A stretch of DNA of 64,000 nucleotides from Streptomyces sp. DvalAA-43 (GCF_900091725.1 NZ_FMBW01000074.1:158872-222871); one strand, 5' to 3'. Counted from the first letter of the stretch, positions 43,992 to 52,775 are shown. Notes: a model not told the origin generated them from the letters alone. Translations and numbers: made by a program.

Positions 43992-45182
43992 GTGAACCTT
44001 CGAAGAACCATCACCGTCCTGTCCGGTGCGGCCCTGTCGGTCGTCATGCTCGTGACGCCGGTCGGCGCCCAGCCGTCACGGACCGTCGGAGCCTCGACCA
44101 CCTACCAGATCAACGCACGGCACGACGGCAGCCTCGTCGACACCGCCGTGGGCGCGCCGCCGCTCAGCCGGAAGTGGTCCCGCGACCTGGGCGGGAACGT
44201 CTCCTACCCCATCGTGGCCGGCGGCCGCGTCTTCGCCACCGCCGCCTCGCCCGACGGCTACGGCACCGTCCTCCACGCCATCGACGCGGCCACGGGCGAG
44301 AACGCCTGGGAGCCCGTCGACCTCGGCGGCAGCTACTGGTGGTCCGCGCTCGCCTACGGGGGCGGCCGGCTCTACGCCCAGAACAACGACGGCGTGCTGA
44401 CCGCGTTCGACCCGGCCACCGGGGCGAAGGTCTGGACCGTCACGCTGCCGGGCCAGTACTCCTTCACCTCGCCGCCCACGTTCGCCGCCGGGGTGGTGTA
44501 CACGGGCGGCGCGGGTTCGGGCGGCACCGTGTACGCGGTGGACGCGTCCAGCGGTGCGGTGCTCTGGACCCAGCCCGTCGAGAACGGGGACAACAGCTCG
44601 CCCGCCGTCACGGCCGACGGGGTCTACGTCTCGTACGCCTGCGAGCAGACGTACGCCTTCGCCCCCAAGTCGGGCGAGCCGGTCTGGCGCCACCGGACGG
44701 AGTGCTCCGGCGGAGGGGGCCGCACCCCCGTCGTCGCCGACGGCGGGGTCTGGGTCCGCGACGACGCCGGGATGGCCCCCTCCGTCCTCGACACCGCCGA
44801 CGGGCAGCTCCGCGGCACCTACGAGGCCGACGGCTGGTCGCCCGCACCGGCCTTCGATGGCCGTCAGGGCTACTTCGTCGACGAAGGCGTCCTCCGGGAG
44901 CGGCACAGCCGCACCCTGGAGACCCGCTGGACGTTCGAGGGCGACGGCCGGATCAGCACGGCGCCGATCGTCGTCAACGGCTACGTCTACGTCGGCTCGC
45001 AGTCCGGCCGGCTGTGGGCGCTCAACGGCGCCACCGGCCAGTCCGTCTGGTCCACCGACGTCGGCGCGCCGATCGAAGAGCCCGACGAGCACAACGTGTC
45101 CGAGCCCCTGACCGGCCTCGGCGCGGGCGGCGGACTCGTGGTGGTCCCGGCCACTCACCTGCTGGTCGCGTACGGACAGTGA
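43992..45182 (+). CDS. Secreted PQQ-like beta-propeller repeat protein
   Basis: 396 residues from GTG 43,992 (VNLRRTITVLSGAALSVVML, a signal peptide to VGAQ; GAGGGA upstream). An ATG 14 bp upstream in another frame and one in-frame six codons earlier are less likely. Repeated blades have AIDAATGENAWEPVDLGG, FDPATGAKVWTVTLPG, AVDASSGAVLWTQPVENGD, KSGEPVWRHRTE and WALNGATGQSVWSTDVGAP. These are the W-motif blades of the quinoprotein propeller, but no PQQ/dehydrogenase residues can be assigned. It is the last chromosomal gene before the integrated element; ettA was the next gene before integration. Confidence 0.87.
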   Translation: MNLRRTITVLSGAALSVVMLVTPVGAQPSRTVGASTTYQINARHDGSLVDTAVGAPPLSRKWSRDLGGNVSYPIVAGGRVFATAASPDGYGTVLHAIDAATGENAWEPVDLGGSYWWSALAYGGGRLYAQNNDGVLTAFDPATGAKVWTVTLPGQYSFTSPPTFAAGVVYTGGAGSGGTVYAVDASSGAVLWTQPVENGDNSSPAVTADGVYVSYACEQTYAFAPKSGEPVWRHRTECSGGGGRTPVVADGGVWVRDDAGMAPSVLDTADGQLRGTYEADGWSPAPAFDGRQGYFVDEGVLRERHSRTLETRWTFEGDGRISTAPIVVNGYVYVGSQSGRLWALNGATGQSVWSTDVGAPIEEPDEHNVSEPLTGLGAGGGLVVVPATHLLVAYGQ

Positions 45183-45305
45183 AGCGCACGTACGGGCAGT
45201 GAGTGGAGGGTGGTCGCCGGTCGTCCCGGCGGCCACCCTCCGGCCCGAACGGCGTACGGGCAGGTCACGGCCGCCCGGTGATACTGGTTTCCGTCAAGAG
45301 GCGGC

Positions 45306-45325
45306 CGTCAGGCAAGATGGGGTGT
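45306..45325. other. attL core repeat
   Basis: Left copy of the 20-bp core, 65 bp from the integrase gene's 3' end. Upstream of it, at the chromosomal side, GGTTTCC (45,286-45,292) and the core CAAGAT (45,313-45,318) make the original ettA promoter, now pointing into the end of the integrase gene. Confidence 0.85.
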
Positions 45326-45352
45326 TACTTGCCGCACGAGGGCACAAAACAG

Positions 45353-45385
45353 CCCCTCACCAGCAGTTTTCCTGCCGATGAGGGG
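45353..45385 (-). terminator. Integrase terminator
   Basis: CCCCTCA (45,353-45,359) pairs with TGAGGGG (45,379-45,385). On the reverse strand the stem is followed by CTGTTTTG, directly after the integrase stop. It would also block transcription from the orphan promoter at attL. Confidence 0.75.
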
Positions 45386-45390
45386 CCGTC

Positions 45391-46653
45391 TCAGGCAGCC
45401 TGGGCCGTCTCTGGGCCGTCATGAGCGCGACCGGCGGCCCGGTACATCGCGCTGATGGCCTTCCGGGTCCGCGTCTCGCTGCTCGGCATCAGGTGCGTGT
45501 ACACCCGGAGCGTGAACCCGGGGTCGCTGTGGCCGAGGTAGAGACTCAGCGCCTTGATGTTCTCGCCGGCGTCCAGAAGGACCGAGGCGTAGAAGTGCCG
45601 CAAGGCATGCATGCCGTGCTCACGGGCCGCCGCGTAGCGCTGGCCCTTGTCCGGCACCGGGATGATGCCTGCGGCGGCGAGCGCGGGCTTCCACCGCTCG
45701 TCGTTGAAGCCGTTGCTCCACAGGGCGGTGCCGATGCTGCTTGTAAAGGCAAGCCGATGTGTGACCTTGGGCCCGGTGGGCGTCACCCAGGGCAAGGTCA
45801 CGTCGACCGGCGGGAAGCGCTTCAGATGCTCGGTCAGGGCCACTGACACTTCGGGGTCCAGCGGAACGTCCCGGAGCTTGCCTCGCTTCGGCGGTGCGAA
45901 GACGAGAGAGCCGCGGACCTTCTTCACCTGCTGCCGGACGTAGAGCCAGCCGAGGTCTCCGATGTTGTCGACCGCGAGCCCGAAGATCTCGCCCTGGCGG
46001 AGGCCACAGCCGCCACCGACGTCGGTCATGGCCTGGTAGCGCTCGGGGAGTCCAGCCCGCACGGCGAAGACTTGCGAGGCCGACCACGGATGGACGCGAG
46101 AGGGTGCGGGACGAGGCGCCTTGACCGATCGGGCTCGGCAGGGATTTGAGGCCAGCAGACGGTCATCCACGGCCGCGGTGAGCACGGAGGAGACCGCATC
46201 GAAGATCAGACGCCGGTAGGAGGCTGACGCCACGGCACTTTCGAGCTGACGGTTCCAGTCGCGGATGTGCTCCGGCTGGAATGAGCCGATCGGACGCGTT
46301 CCGAGGTAAGGCAGGGCATGAAGGCGTAGCCGCCCCTCCACCGCGGCCCGGCTCGCGAGGTCGGTGGTCAGAGCCGCGATCCAGCGCTCGGTGTACTCAC
46401 GGAAGGTGGTCCGCGCCGCTCGCGGGTCGATGTACTGGCCGCGTGCCATGTCGGCTTCGATGTTGGTCAGCCACACGTCGGCCAGGCGCTTCTGCTTGTC
46501 CGGGAAGCTCTTGGACTTCTCGGTGCCGTCCGGGCCGATGTAGCGGGCGCGGTAGCGGAGACCGAGGCCGTACCGATCGCTCTTCATCCTGCGGGTCTTG
46601 CCATCCGTGCCGATTTCGACCTTGTACCAGCGGTCTTGGACATGTCCGGCCAT
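45391..46653 (-). CDS. int: Tyrosine site-specific integrase
   Basis: 420 residues from ATG 46,653 (MAGHVQDRWYKVEIGTDGKT), overlapping the excisionase stop. The N-terminal arm-binding region and SAM-like core domain (FREYTERWIAALTTDLASRA) precede the catalytic domain. The catalytic Arg is in GGGCGLRQGEIFGLAV. The second box is HGMHALRHFYASVLLDAGEN with the HxxR, then LGHSDPGFTLRVYTHLMPSS with the nucleophile Tyr in RVYTH. All catalytic residues are present. It recombines the 20-bp core. Confidence 0.93.
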   Translation of the reverse strand: MAGHVQDRWYKVEIGTDGKTRRMKSDRYGLGLRYRARYIGPDGTEKSKSFPDKQKRLADVWLTNIEADMARGQYIDPRAARTTFREYTERWIAALTTDLASRAAVEGRLRLHALPYLGTRPIGSFQPEHIRDWNRQLESAVASASYRRLIFDAVSSVLTAAVDDRLLASNPCRARSVKAPRPAPSRVHPWSASQVFAVRAGLPERYQAMTDVGGGCGLRQGEIFGLAVDNIGDLGWLYVRQQVKKVRGSLVFAPPKRGKLRDVPLDPEVSVALTEHLKRFPPVDVTLPWVTPTGPKVTHRLAFTSSIGTALWSNGFNDERWKPALAAAGIIPVPDKGQRYAAAREHGMHALRHFYASVLLDAGENIKALSLYLGHSDPGFTLRVYTHLMPSSETRTRKAISAMYRAAGRAHDGPETAQAA

Positions 46654-46853
46654 CAGGCGGCAGCCCCTTCCTGGAGACACTCGACCCAGGCGCGGACGTC
46701 ATCCGGGTCGTACCGCAGGTGCCGGCCAACACGGAATCCGCGAGGACCAACCCGCTTGCGACGCCATTGGTAGACCGTTTCGACGCTGGGGAGGTCGAAC
46801 ATCTCCACCAGGTCGTCAGGCGTCAGGTAGCGGGCCGGGAGCCGCGTCGCCAT
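46653..46853 (-). CDS. xis: Excisionase (MerR-like helix-turn-helix)
   Basis: 66 residues from ATG 46,853 (GTGs at 46,862 and 46,859 overlap the Rep stop). MATRLPARYLTPDDLVEMFD, then VETVYQWRRKRVGPRGFRVG and RHLRYDPDDVRAWVECL are the winged-helix of AlpA/Xis-type DNA-binding proteins. It is transcribed between rep and int, with overlaps on both sides. It is needed to turn the integrase toward excision. Confidence 0.88.
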   Translation of the reverse strand: MATRLPARYLTPDDLVEMFDLPSVETVYQWRRKRVGPRGFRVGRHLRYDPDDVRAWVECLQEGAAA

Positions 46854-46855
46854 GG

Positions 46856-48229
46856 TCACCACTCCCTCTCGTCAGAGGCTGACCGAAGTTCCTCGCGTGC
46901 GGTTTCTCGGTTGAGCTGGAGGTCGCGGGCGATGGTGGCGGCGAGGGCGGACTCGCCTGGTGTGTGGCCGTGGCCGGCGTACTGCCAGTCAGCGAGGACG
47001 AGGACGGTGTCCGGCTCGCGCTCCTCCAGGCCGAGGGCCTCACGTTCCTGTGCGGCGCGGAAATCGGCGCGGGCCTGGCGGAGTACGCCGAGGGTGGTCG
47101 AGTACCGGCGCGACTTGGAGGAGAAGTGGCCGCGGAAGCCGAGCATGTGCGCCCAGGCCCAGAGCCGACGTTCGGGGTAGAGCGGATCGAGCTGCTTGCA
47201 GGCCGCGATCAGGCGGCGGGTGTGGTCGGGGACCTGATGGCGGTCGAGTTTGGAGAGTTCACCGATCCGTCGATCGATGGTGCCGGTGCTCTCGGCAGCC
47301 TTGGTGGCGTACTTGGCGACGTAGGAGGCGACTGCCTGTTCAGTGATGTCGGAGCCGTCGCCGAACGCCTTCACGGGTCGGACATCAAGCTGTGTGCCCC
47401 AGCGGAAGGTACGGGCAGGCTGCTCCGCGGAGGCCGGGACGGAGACCGAGGTGTACGAGTGCGAGGCTGCGGCGCGGATCGCGTCCGTGAGTAGGCCGGA
47501 ACTCGCCCAGGACGGGGGCGGAGTATCGGGCCCGTCCGGTCCGTCGAGGCGGATCACAGCATGGAAGTGCAGGGCGCCGCGCTTCTGGAACTCGGCGACC
47601 TTGCCGTAGGAAAGCCGGGCTGACTCCTTCAGTTCCCGCTGGCTGAGCCCGGCGCGGGCGGCAACCTCTCGGCGTAGCCGGTTGGTGAAGCGCTGCCAGA
47701 GGTCGCCTGCGTGGTTGTTGAAGAGGACAGCGCCCGCGTAGTCGTAGGTGGCCGGGTCGAGCGCCGTGCCGAGCGCCGGATCATCGGAGGCATGGCGAAT
47801 GCCGCAGCGGCAGACGGCGCGCTCGGGCCGGTTGTGGACGGGGCCGAAGGACGGGGCGGTGAGGGTGGCGAAGACTCGGGGGTGATCGCGGACCGTGGAT
47901 GGGATGTCGCGGCGGTCGTCTCCGGCCAGGCCCGCGCGGATGAGGTGGTAGGTGTCGCCCGCGTAGGTCCAGGCGCAGGAAGGACAGCGGGAGGCCCGCC
48001 GGTTGCCGCATGCGACCCGGAGCCGTCCGCCCGGCTCGTTCTCGGTCGAGTAGTGGTGGAGGGTCTCGGCGGTTGTCTTGTCCTTGGTGAGGGTCCAGCC
48101 GGTCAGGTGAATCGGATCGGCGCAGCCGCCGGTGCGGCGGATCTGGTCGTGCCAGCGGTCGAAGTCGTCGGCCGAAGCCACCCTCAGCAGGTCGCCGAGG
48201 GTGGTCGGGTCGAGGAGCGTGTCAGGCAC
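46856..48229 (-). CDS. repSA: Replication initiator (RepSA family)
   Basis: 457 residues from GTG 48,229 (VPDTLLDPTTLGDLLRVASA). The length equals that of RepSA of pSAM2. Features: zinc-binding RLRVACGNRRASRCPSCAWT and CRCGIRHASD; the HUH-like catalytic region FQKRGALHFHAVIRLDG; later AVASYVAKYATKAAES with a conserved Tyr. It starts rolling-circle replication after excision. It overlaps the small zinc-ribbon gene upstream by 8 bp and the excisionase follows at once. Confidence 0.9.
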   Translation of the reverse strand: MPDTLLDPTTLGDLLRVASADDFDRWHDQIRRTGGCADPIHLTGWTLTKDKTTAETLHHYSTENEPGGRLRVACGNRRASRCPSCAWTYAGDTYHLIRAGLAGDDRRDIPSTVRDHPRVFATLTAPSFGPVHNRPERAVCRCGIRHASDDPALGTALDPATYDYAGAVLFNNHAGDLWQRFTNRLRREVAARAGLSQRELKESARLSYGKVAEFQKRGALHFHAVIRLDGPDGPDTPPPSWASSGLLTDAIRAAASHSYTSVSVPASAEQPARTFRWGTQLDVRPVKAFGDGSDITEQAVASYVAKYATKAAESTGTIDRRIGELSKLDRHQVPDHTRRLIAACKQLDPLYPERRLWAWAHMLGFRGHFSSKSRRYSTTLGVLRQARADFRAAQEREALGLEEREPDTVLVLADWQYAGHGHTPGESALAATIARDLQLNRETAREELRSASDEREW

Positions 48230-48410
48230 GGGCGTCCTCCCGCAGACGAGCGAGGCGGTGGGCGGTGCCTGTGCCGTGGCAGGCCGGGCAGTGCGCGCTG
48301 ATGGTGCGGAGGTGGCCGTGCCGGTCGCGACCGCCAAGAGTGACTGCGGCGGAGGCGAAGCCGTCGCAGTTCGGGCAGCTCCGGGACGGCGGGCGGGTGC
48401 GGTGGGTCAT
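48222..48410 (-). CDS. Small zinc-ribbon protein next to repSA
   Basis: 62 residues, MTHRTRPPSRSCPNCDGFAS, with two Cys pairs, CPNC and CPACHGTG, like a DnaJ-type zinc ribbon. AAGGAA lies before the start. Such small proteins often precede repSA in AICEs; the function is unknown. Confidence 0.7.
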   Translation of the reverse strand: MTHRTRPPSRSCPNCDGFASAAVTLGGRDRHGHLRTISAHCPACHGTGTAHRLARLREDARA

Positions 48411-48496
48411 GCTGGGGTTTCCTTCCGGTTGCGAGATCGGACAGGGGACGGCTCCCGGGCGGCGGAGACTTGGCGGTTGAGGCCGCCCGGGGCCGG

Positions 48497-48811
48497 TCAG
48501 CGGCGCTTGTGCTCGGTGCTGACGAGCGAGCGGATGACCAGGGCGCAGATGGAAACGGATGCGCCAGCGATGGCGACCGTGAGAAGCATCGAGACCAGGA
48601 CGGCACCGACGACCAGGACCACGGCCGTCCCACCGCCGACGAGCGCGATGACGCCGCCTGCGGAGAGCTGCACGGTCGGCCGGGCCGGAGCCGTCATGGG
48701 GGCGAGGGTTTCCGGGGCGTGGTGGATGACGGCGGTCGGCTCGACGACCACGGCGGGCGGGGCGAGGTTGCCCGTGGGCTGGGGCATGGTCGGGACCTTG
48801 GGGCGGAGCAT
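48497..48811 (-). CDS. Spread-type membrane protein
   Basis: 104 residues from ATG 48,811 (MLRPKVPTMPQPTGNLAPPA) with GAAGGGAG upstream. A Pro-rich N-terminal half precedes SAGGVIALVGGGTAVVLVVG and LVSMLLTVAIAGASVSICAL, two membrane helices. The position among transfer genes suggests a pock/spread (Spd) role, which moves the element between mycelial compartments. Confidence 0.68.
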   Translation of the reverse strand: MLRPKVPTMPQPTGNLAPPAVVVEPTAVIHHAPETLAPMTAPARPTVQLSAGGVIALVGGGTAVVLVVGAVLVSMLLTVAIAGASVSICALVIRSLVSTEHKRR

Positions 48812-48834
48812 GGTGGATCTCCCTTCGGCAGTGG

Positions 48835-48990
48835 CTACTTGATGGCGGTGTCGATGGCGGGGGAGAGCAGGCTGTCGGCGAGGAGGTAGCCGCCGAGGAG
48901 GAGGACGGCGACGAGCCACCAAGGCGGGCGGATGAGCTTGACGCCGAGCCAGCCGACGATGATCAGGGCGAGCCAGAGCGGGACGTCCAC
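48835..48990 (-). CDS. Very small membrane protein of the transfer operon
   Basis: 51 residues from GTG 48,990 (VDVPLWLALIIVGWLGVKLI, then RPPWWLVAVLLLGGYLLADS), two helices; AGGAG is 7 nt upstream. Neighbours are the transfer protein and the spread protein. The good ribosome site and spacing support it as real. Confidence 0.65.
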   Translation of the reverse strand: MDVPLWLALIIVGWLGVKLIRPPWWLVAVLLLGGYLLADSLLSPAIDTAIK

Positions 48991-49001
48991 GGACGGTTCT
49001 C

Positions 49002-49193
49002 CTATCGGGCGGTGCAGCGGTGGGTGCGGGCGGCGAGCTGCGCGGCGGTCTGGCTGGAGTAGCCGGCGGACCAGCCGCAGCCGTCCTTGGTGCACACGGC
49101 TGCGTGTTCGGTGTGGCCGTGGCGGTCGCGGTGGGTGCCGATCTGCACGGGTCCGATCCGCATCAAGGAGTGGAAGTGGTCGCGGGCAGGCAT
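49002..49193 (-). CDS. Mobile element transfer protein (small zinc protein)
   Basis: 63 residues, MPARDHFHSLMRIGPVQIGT then HAAVCTKDGCGWSAGYSSQT and AAQLAARTHRC. The CxxxxC...H...C zinc pattern and the RIGPVQIGT opening are the hallmark of the small transfer proteins of Streptomyces AICEs. GAAGGGAG precedes the start. Confidence 0.82.
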   Translation of the reverse strand: MPARDHFHSLMRIGPVQIGTHRDRHGHTEHAAVCTKDGCGWSAGYSSQTAAQLAARTHRCTAR

Positions 49194-49214
49194 GAGGGTG
49201 GTTCTCCCTTCAGG

Positions 49215-49868
49215 TCAGGTGAGTTGGGCGGCGATGGCGTTGGCCAGGTGGGGCGGGACGCCGAGGCGGGCACGCAGGGTGTCGGTGTCGATCCGGGCTC
49301 CGGTGCGGGCCTGGTGGTCGGCGGCGAGCTTTCGCGCGTGGTCGACCAGCGCGGCCGGAACCGACGGACCGGTCGGCGCCGAGGCAGCGGAGGCGAAAGC
49401 CGGGGTCTCCTCGGCCACGGGCAGCGGAGCCGGTACGGGCTGCGGATCGGGAGCGATGTCCGGCTCGGCTTTTGGCGCCGGCAGAACCGGTTCCTGGTCC
49501 TTGGAGACGTGCGAGTGGGCGAGGAGCGTGCCGCCGAGGAAGGCGAGGGCAGGCCATCCCGCGATGCCGAAGCGCAGCCAGGCCGGGGGATGGGCGAGGT
49601 CGAGGAAACCTGCGGTGGCCACGTTGGCGCCGAGCGAGGCGAACAGGGCGATCAGGAACCAGCACCACGCCAGCCGGGACGGCCCCTCACTGCGCAGCCG
49701 TCGCCAGGCAGCGACCAGAAGCAGGTCCACCGAGATCGGGTAGGCCCAGGCTTTCCAGCCGTCCTGTCCGACGGCATCGGCGAGGTCGTGCAGGTGGGCG
49801 AAGGACAGAGCCCCGGCGATGATGGCCTGGACGAGGACGGCGTCCACGCGGAATGCGGGGCGGGCCAT
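49215..49868 (-). CDS. spdB: DUF2637 spread protein (SpdB-like)
   Basis: 217 residues from ATG 49,868 (a GTG one codon before is possible), overlapping the previous gene's stop. VLVQAIIAGALSFAHLHDLA, AWAYPISVDLLLVAAWRRLR, WCWFLIALFASLGANVATAG and FGIAGWPALAFLGGTLLAHS form four membrane helices (DUF2637). The Pro-rich linker and a C-terminal helix-turn-helix-like part (RARLGVPPHLANAIAAQLT) follow. It acts in intramycelial spread with TraB. Confidence 0.85.
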   Translation of the reverse strand: MARPAFRVDAVLVQAIIAGALSFAHLHDLADAVGQDGWKAWAYPISVDLLLVAAWRRLRSEGPSRLAWCWFLIALFASLGANVATAGFLDLAHPPAWLRFGIAGWPALAFLGGTLLAHSHVSKDQEPVLPAPKAEPDIAPDPQPVPAPLPVAEETPAFASAASAPTGPSVPAALVDHARKLAADHQARTGARIDTDTLRARLGVPPHLANAIAAQLT

Positions 49869-50071
49869 CACGAGCCGCCGGGGTAGTCGGGGCCGTCGGC
49901 AGGGTCGTGGCCTGGCGGGAACGTACCGGGCGGCGGCTCCGGCAGGGACGCGGCGAGGGACGGGCCCACAGCCTCGACGAAGCTTTGGTCAGCGTCGAGT
50001 CCGTCGGCGTAGAGGGCGAGGTGGCCCAGCATGAGCACGGTGCGGGCGACGTCCTCGCAGTCGGGGCACAT
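49868..50071 (-). CDS. Small acidic transfer-operon protein
   Basis: 67 residues, MCPDCEDVARTVLMLGHLAL, with a CPDC pair and an acidic Pro-rich tail. AAGGGAG lies ahead of the ATG. Its stop overlaps the DUF2637 start. Function unknown. Confidence 0.7.
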   Translation of the reverse strand: MCPDCEDVARTVLMLGHLALYADGLDADQSFVEAVGPSLAASLPEPPPGTFPPGHDPADGPDYPGGS

Positions 50072-50150
50072 GACGTGTTCTCCCTTCAGCAGGCATGGGG
50101 CGGGTAGGGACCTGGCACGAGACGGTCGCGCCAACCGGGGAGCGAAAGGG

Positions 50151-51506
50151 TCAGACGGTCGCGGGGGCCGTCTTGGACAGCGGCACACGGTCCGAGGGCA
50201 GCGCGGCGGTGGCAGGCCGGAAGGGCGCGAGGGCCGGCAGTTCCGGGGTGCGGTCGGCGTGCTTGTTGCAGAGGTTCACGGCCTGGCGCAGCGAGGTGTG
50301 CGGTGCGCGGATGCGGGCCCAGCCGCCGGACGAGTCGCCGGTGACGGCGATGCCGGGGGTGTCGGTAGGAATCTGGATCGCGGCCAGGACCGCGTCCGGG
50401 AAGATGTCCCCGAAGGCCATGTTTGCCGAGGATTCGTCGTTGACGCGGTGGGCAGTGCGGCCGGTGAGCTGGGCGCGGAGCATGGTGATGCCCTTACCGA
50501 GCTCGGAGCCGAAGCGCTGCCCGCAGATCTCCAGATAGATGCCGGCAGCGCGGCCGAGCTGGGCCAGCCGCACGAGGGCGGTGATGATCCTGTCGCGCCG
50601 CTTCTCCTCGTCCTTGGACGCGAACAGGGCAAGTTCGGCGACCTCGTCCACGAGGACGACGATCGGCACCGGTCGCAGGTGCTCAGGCAGGTCCCAGATG
50701 TCGGCAGCGATCTCCGCGTCCGGCACGTTGACCGTCATCCGTTGCTCAGCGCGGATCAGTTGGTAGACGTCTGCCATGTGGGAGACGAGGGCTTCGAGGA
50801 GGTCGAGGGCGGTGTCCGGGGTGTCGGCGAGCGCGGAGAATCGGCGGGCCAGGGGGAAGAGTTCAACCCCCTGCTTGCAATCGATGCCGACCAGTGCAAC
50901 ATCCATGGGCGCGAGACCGGCGACCAGGTTGCGCTGGTAGACGGACTTCCCGGACTCCGTGGCGCCGAGGGTGAGGCCGTGCGGCACGGCGCGGTAGTCG
51001 CGGTAGTGAACCGCCCCGTCCTCCCGCAGGGCGACCGGAACCCGCATCGGAGCCTTGTCGGTCTTTACGGGCATGCGGACCCGCTTGAGCACGTCGTAGC
51101 CGGTCATCCGCACCTCGACCACACCCGAGCGGAGCTCCCGCGAAGTGACGCCGTACATGGCGAAGGAGTGCCGCAGCCGGTCTGAGGCGGCGGAGATGTC
51201 GAAGGCGTCCTGGCCGGGGCGAAGTTTGAGGCGGAGCAGCAGGCCGGTGCAAGTGGGGTGGACGCGCAGGATGCGCGGAGCGCGGGACTCAGGGACGGGC
51301 CGGTTGGCGATCCGAGCGAAGGCCAGGCGCCAGCGGGAGGGCGGGACTGTCAGCCCGCACGCATCCATTACGGAGGCGTAGCGGACCAGGACTCGCAGGG
51401 TGGCGTAGGCGGCGCCGAAGGCCATCCAGTACCAGGCGGGGCGCCGCCACCGCAGGATCACTGCGGCAGCGACGACCAGCACCAGGGCGACCGTTAACGC
51501 GGTCAT
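50151..51506 (-). CDS. traB: TraB/FtsK-SpoIIIE DNA translocase for conjugation
   Basis: 451 residues from ATG 51,506 (MTALTVALVLVVAAAVILRW). One or two N-terminal helices anchor it. The motor domain has Walker A GLTLGATESGKSVYQRNLVA (about residue 195-215), Walker B PIVVLVDEVAELALF and the later AQLTGRTAHRVNDESSANMA. The C-terminus should hold the DNA-recognition winged helix. It transfers double-stranded element DNA to the recipient. It overlaps the regulatory gene upstream. Confidence 0.92.
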   Translation of the reverse strand: MTALTVALVLVVAAAVILRWRRPAWYWMAFGAAYATLRVLVRYASVMDACGLTVPPSRWRLAFARIANRPVPESRAPRILRVHPTCTGLLLRLKLRPGQDAFDISAASDRLRHSFAMYGVTSRELRSGVVEVRMTGYDVLKRVRMPVKTDKAPMRVPVALREDGAVHYRDYRAVPHGLTLGATESGKSVYQRNLVAGLAPMDVALVGIDCKQGVELFPLARRFSALADTPDTALDLLEALVSHMADVYQLIRAEQRMTVNVPDAEIAADIWDLPEHLRPVPIVVLVDEVAELALFASKDEEKRRDRIITALVRLAQLGRAAGIYLEICGQRFGSELGKGITMLRAQLTGRTAHRVNDESSANMAFGDIFPDAVLAAIQIPTDTPGIAVTGDSSGGWARIRAPHTSLRQAVNLCNKHADRTPELPALAPFRPATAALPSDRVPLSKTAPATV

Positions 51507-51508
51507 GA

Positions 51509-51856
51509 TCAGGCTGCCTTCGGAGCGGCGCCGGCGAGCGAGGTGACGGCTACCGCGCGGAACGCGATCCCGTGCCGCTTCTGGCCGTTGAACTCGTTCT
51601 CCCACGCCGAGGCGACCAGGCCCGTCAAGGCGACCGGGGCGCCCATGGCCAGGTCCTCGGAGACACCCGGCTGCGGAACGGTGAGCTTGAGGATCTCCAC
51701 CTCGTCCGGCGTGGAGAACATGACCTCCACCGTCATCAGCGTGACGCCGTCCTTGTCGAGTGCGATCTCACCGGTGCGACGGTCCTTGACCTTGGGCTGG
51801 GGAGCCTTGGCGACCATCACGGTGGCGTTGGTGGTGTCGACGGGAATCTGACGCAC
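51509..51856 (-). CDS. SCO3933-family regulatory protein
   Basis: 115 residues from GTG 51,856 (VRQIPVDTTNATVMVAKAPQ), 8 nt after GAGGAG; an earlier GTG overlaps that ribosome site and is rejected. VSEDLAMGAPVALTGLVASA and WENEFNGQKRHGIAFRAVAV are conserved family segments. SCO3933-type proteins are found beside AICE transfer genes; a regulatory role is named but its mechanism is unknown. It is the first gene of the leftward transfer operon, downstream of the palindromic operators. Confidence 0.85.
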   Translation of the reverse strand: MRQIPVDTTNATVMVAKAPQPKVKDRRTGEIALDKDGVTLMTVEVMFSTPDEVEILKLTVPQPGVSEDLAMGAPVALTGLVASAWENEFNGQKRHGIAFRAVAVTSLAGAAPKAA

Positions 51857-51888
51857 AGCGATCACTCCTCTATAGGGGGATGGACTCC

Positions 51889-51944
51889 GTCACTCATGTA
51901 CATGAGTGACATGAAGAAGAGTGCCCGACTCCTGTACATGAGTC
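51889..51944. promoter_or_regulatory. Two palindromic KorSA-type operators before the transfer operon
   Basis: A perfect 22-bp palindrome at 51,889-51,910 with the centre ACTCATGTACATGAGT, and an 18-bp imperfect one GACTCCTGTACATGAGTC at 51,927-51,944, 36 bp apart centre to centre. They lie between the end of the GntR gene and the first transfer gene. A third copy is at 52,797. Confidence 0.8.
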
Positions 51945-51995
51945 AACCCGCCGCGGAGAGGAACTCGCGGCGGGTTGAGTGGAGTTGAGAGGGCG

Positions 51996-52775
51996 TCAGT
52001 CGGCGGCAGGGATCCGATACTCGAATACGAACTGGTCAGCGGCCATGAGGGTGTCGCAGACCTCGACCACGCGGCCCTCCGTCGTACGGGCCTCACGGAC
52101 CAGGTGTATGACCGGAGCGCCGGGACTGAGGGCCAGCTCCGAGGACTCCGCCTTGGAGGCCGGACGCCCTTGGAGCGTCTCGACGAACTCGGCGAACTCA
52201 TGCCCGTGGTCTTCGAGTCGGGCATAGATGCCGCCACCGCCGGGGTTCTCGGCGAACAGCTCAGGGATGTCCTTCACGACGTCCCACGGGAGATACGACG
52301 TCGCCGTCTCGACGGGCGTGCCGTTGCGGAAGTACAGGCGTCGCCTGGCGAGTACCTGGGTGCCGGCGGGGACCCCCAATCGCTGAGCGGCATCCTCCGG
52401 AGCTTCCATAGGCCCGATGTAGAGGACGCTCACCTTGGCCGCAGCGCCGGACTGCGCGGACTCGGCGAGATAAGCGGCCTTGCCGCCCTGCCGAAGCGAG
52501 CGCCGGAAGCGGTCCGAAGACCGGTGCCGCACGGGCGGACGATCCTTGACGATCGACCCCTTGCCGTGCCGGGTCTCGACCAGCCCGCTCGCACGCACCT
52601 CGACCATCGCCTTGCGGATCGTCCCGCCCGCGACGCCGTATCGCTCGACGAGTTCTGATTCGCTCGGCACCATGTCGCCAGGACCAAGGACCCCTGCCCG
52701 GATCTGCTGCACGATCTCGTCGGCGATCTGTACGTACCGAGGCACAGACCTCTCTCCTCCTACCGCGGTTCCCAT
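51996..52775 (-). CDS. korSA: GntR-family repressor (KorSA-like)
   Basis: 259 residues from ATG 52,775 (MGTAVGGERSVPRYVQIADE), with GGAAGGA ahead. The winged helix-turn-helix is at about residues 10-75 (PSESELVERYGVAGGTIRKA, GLVETRHGKGSIVKDRP). The UTRA effector domain follows (VLARRRLYFRNGTPVETATS, VIHLVREARTTEGRVVEVCD). KorSA of pSAM2 is a GntR repressor of replication and transfer located next to pif. The three matching palindromes at its operon starts fit self- and tra-repression. Confidence 0.85.
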   Translation of the reverse strand: MGTAVGGERSVPRYVQIADEIVQQIRAGVLGPGDMVPSESELVERYGVAGGTIRKAMVEVRASGLVETRHGKGSIVKDRPPVRHRSSDRFRRSLRQGGKAAYLAESAQSGAAAKVSVLYIGPMEAPEDAAQRLGVPAGTQVLARRRLYFRNGTPVETATSYLPWDVVKDIPELFAENPGGGGIYARLEDHGHEFAEFVETLQGRPASKAESSELALSPGAPVIHLVREARTTEGRVVEVCDTLMAADQFVFEYRIPAAD

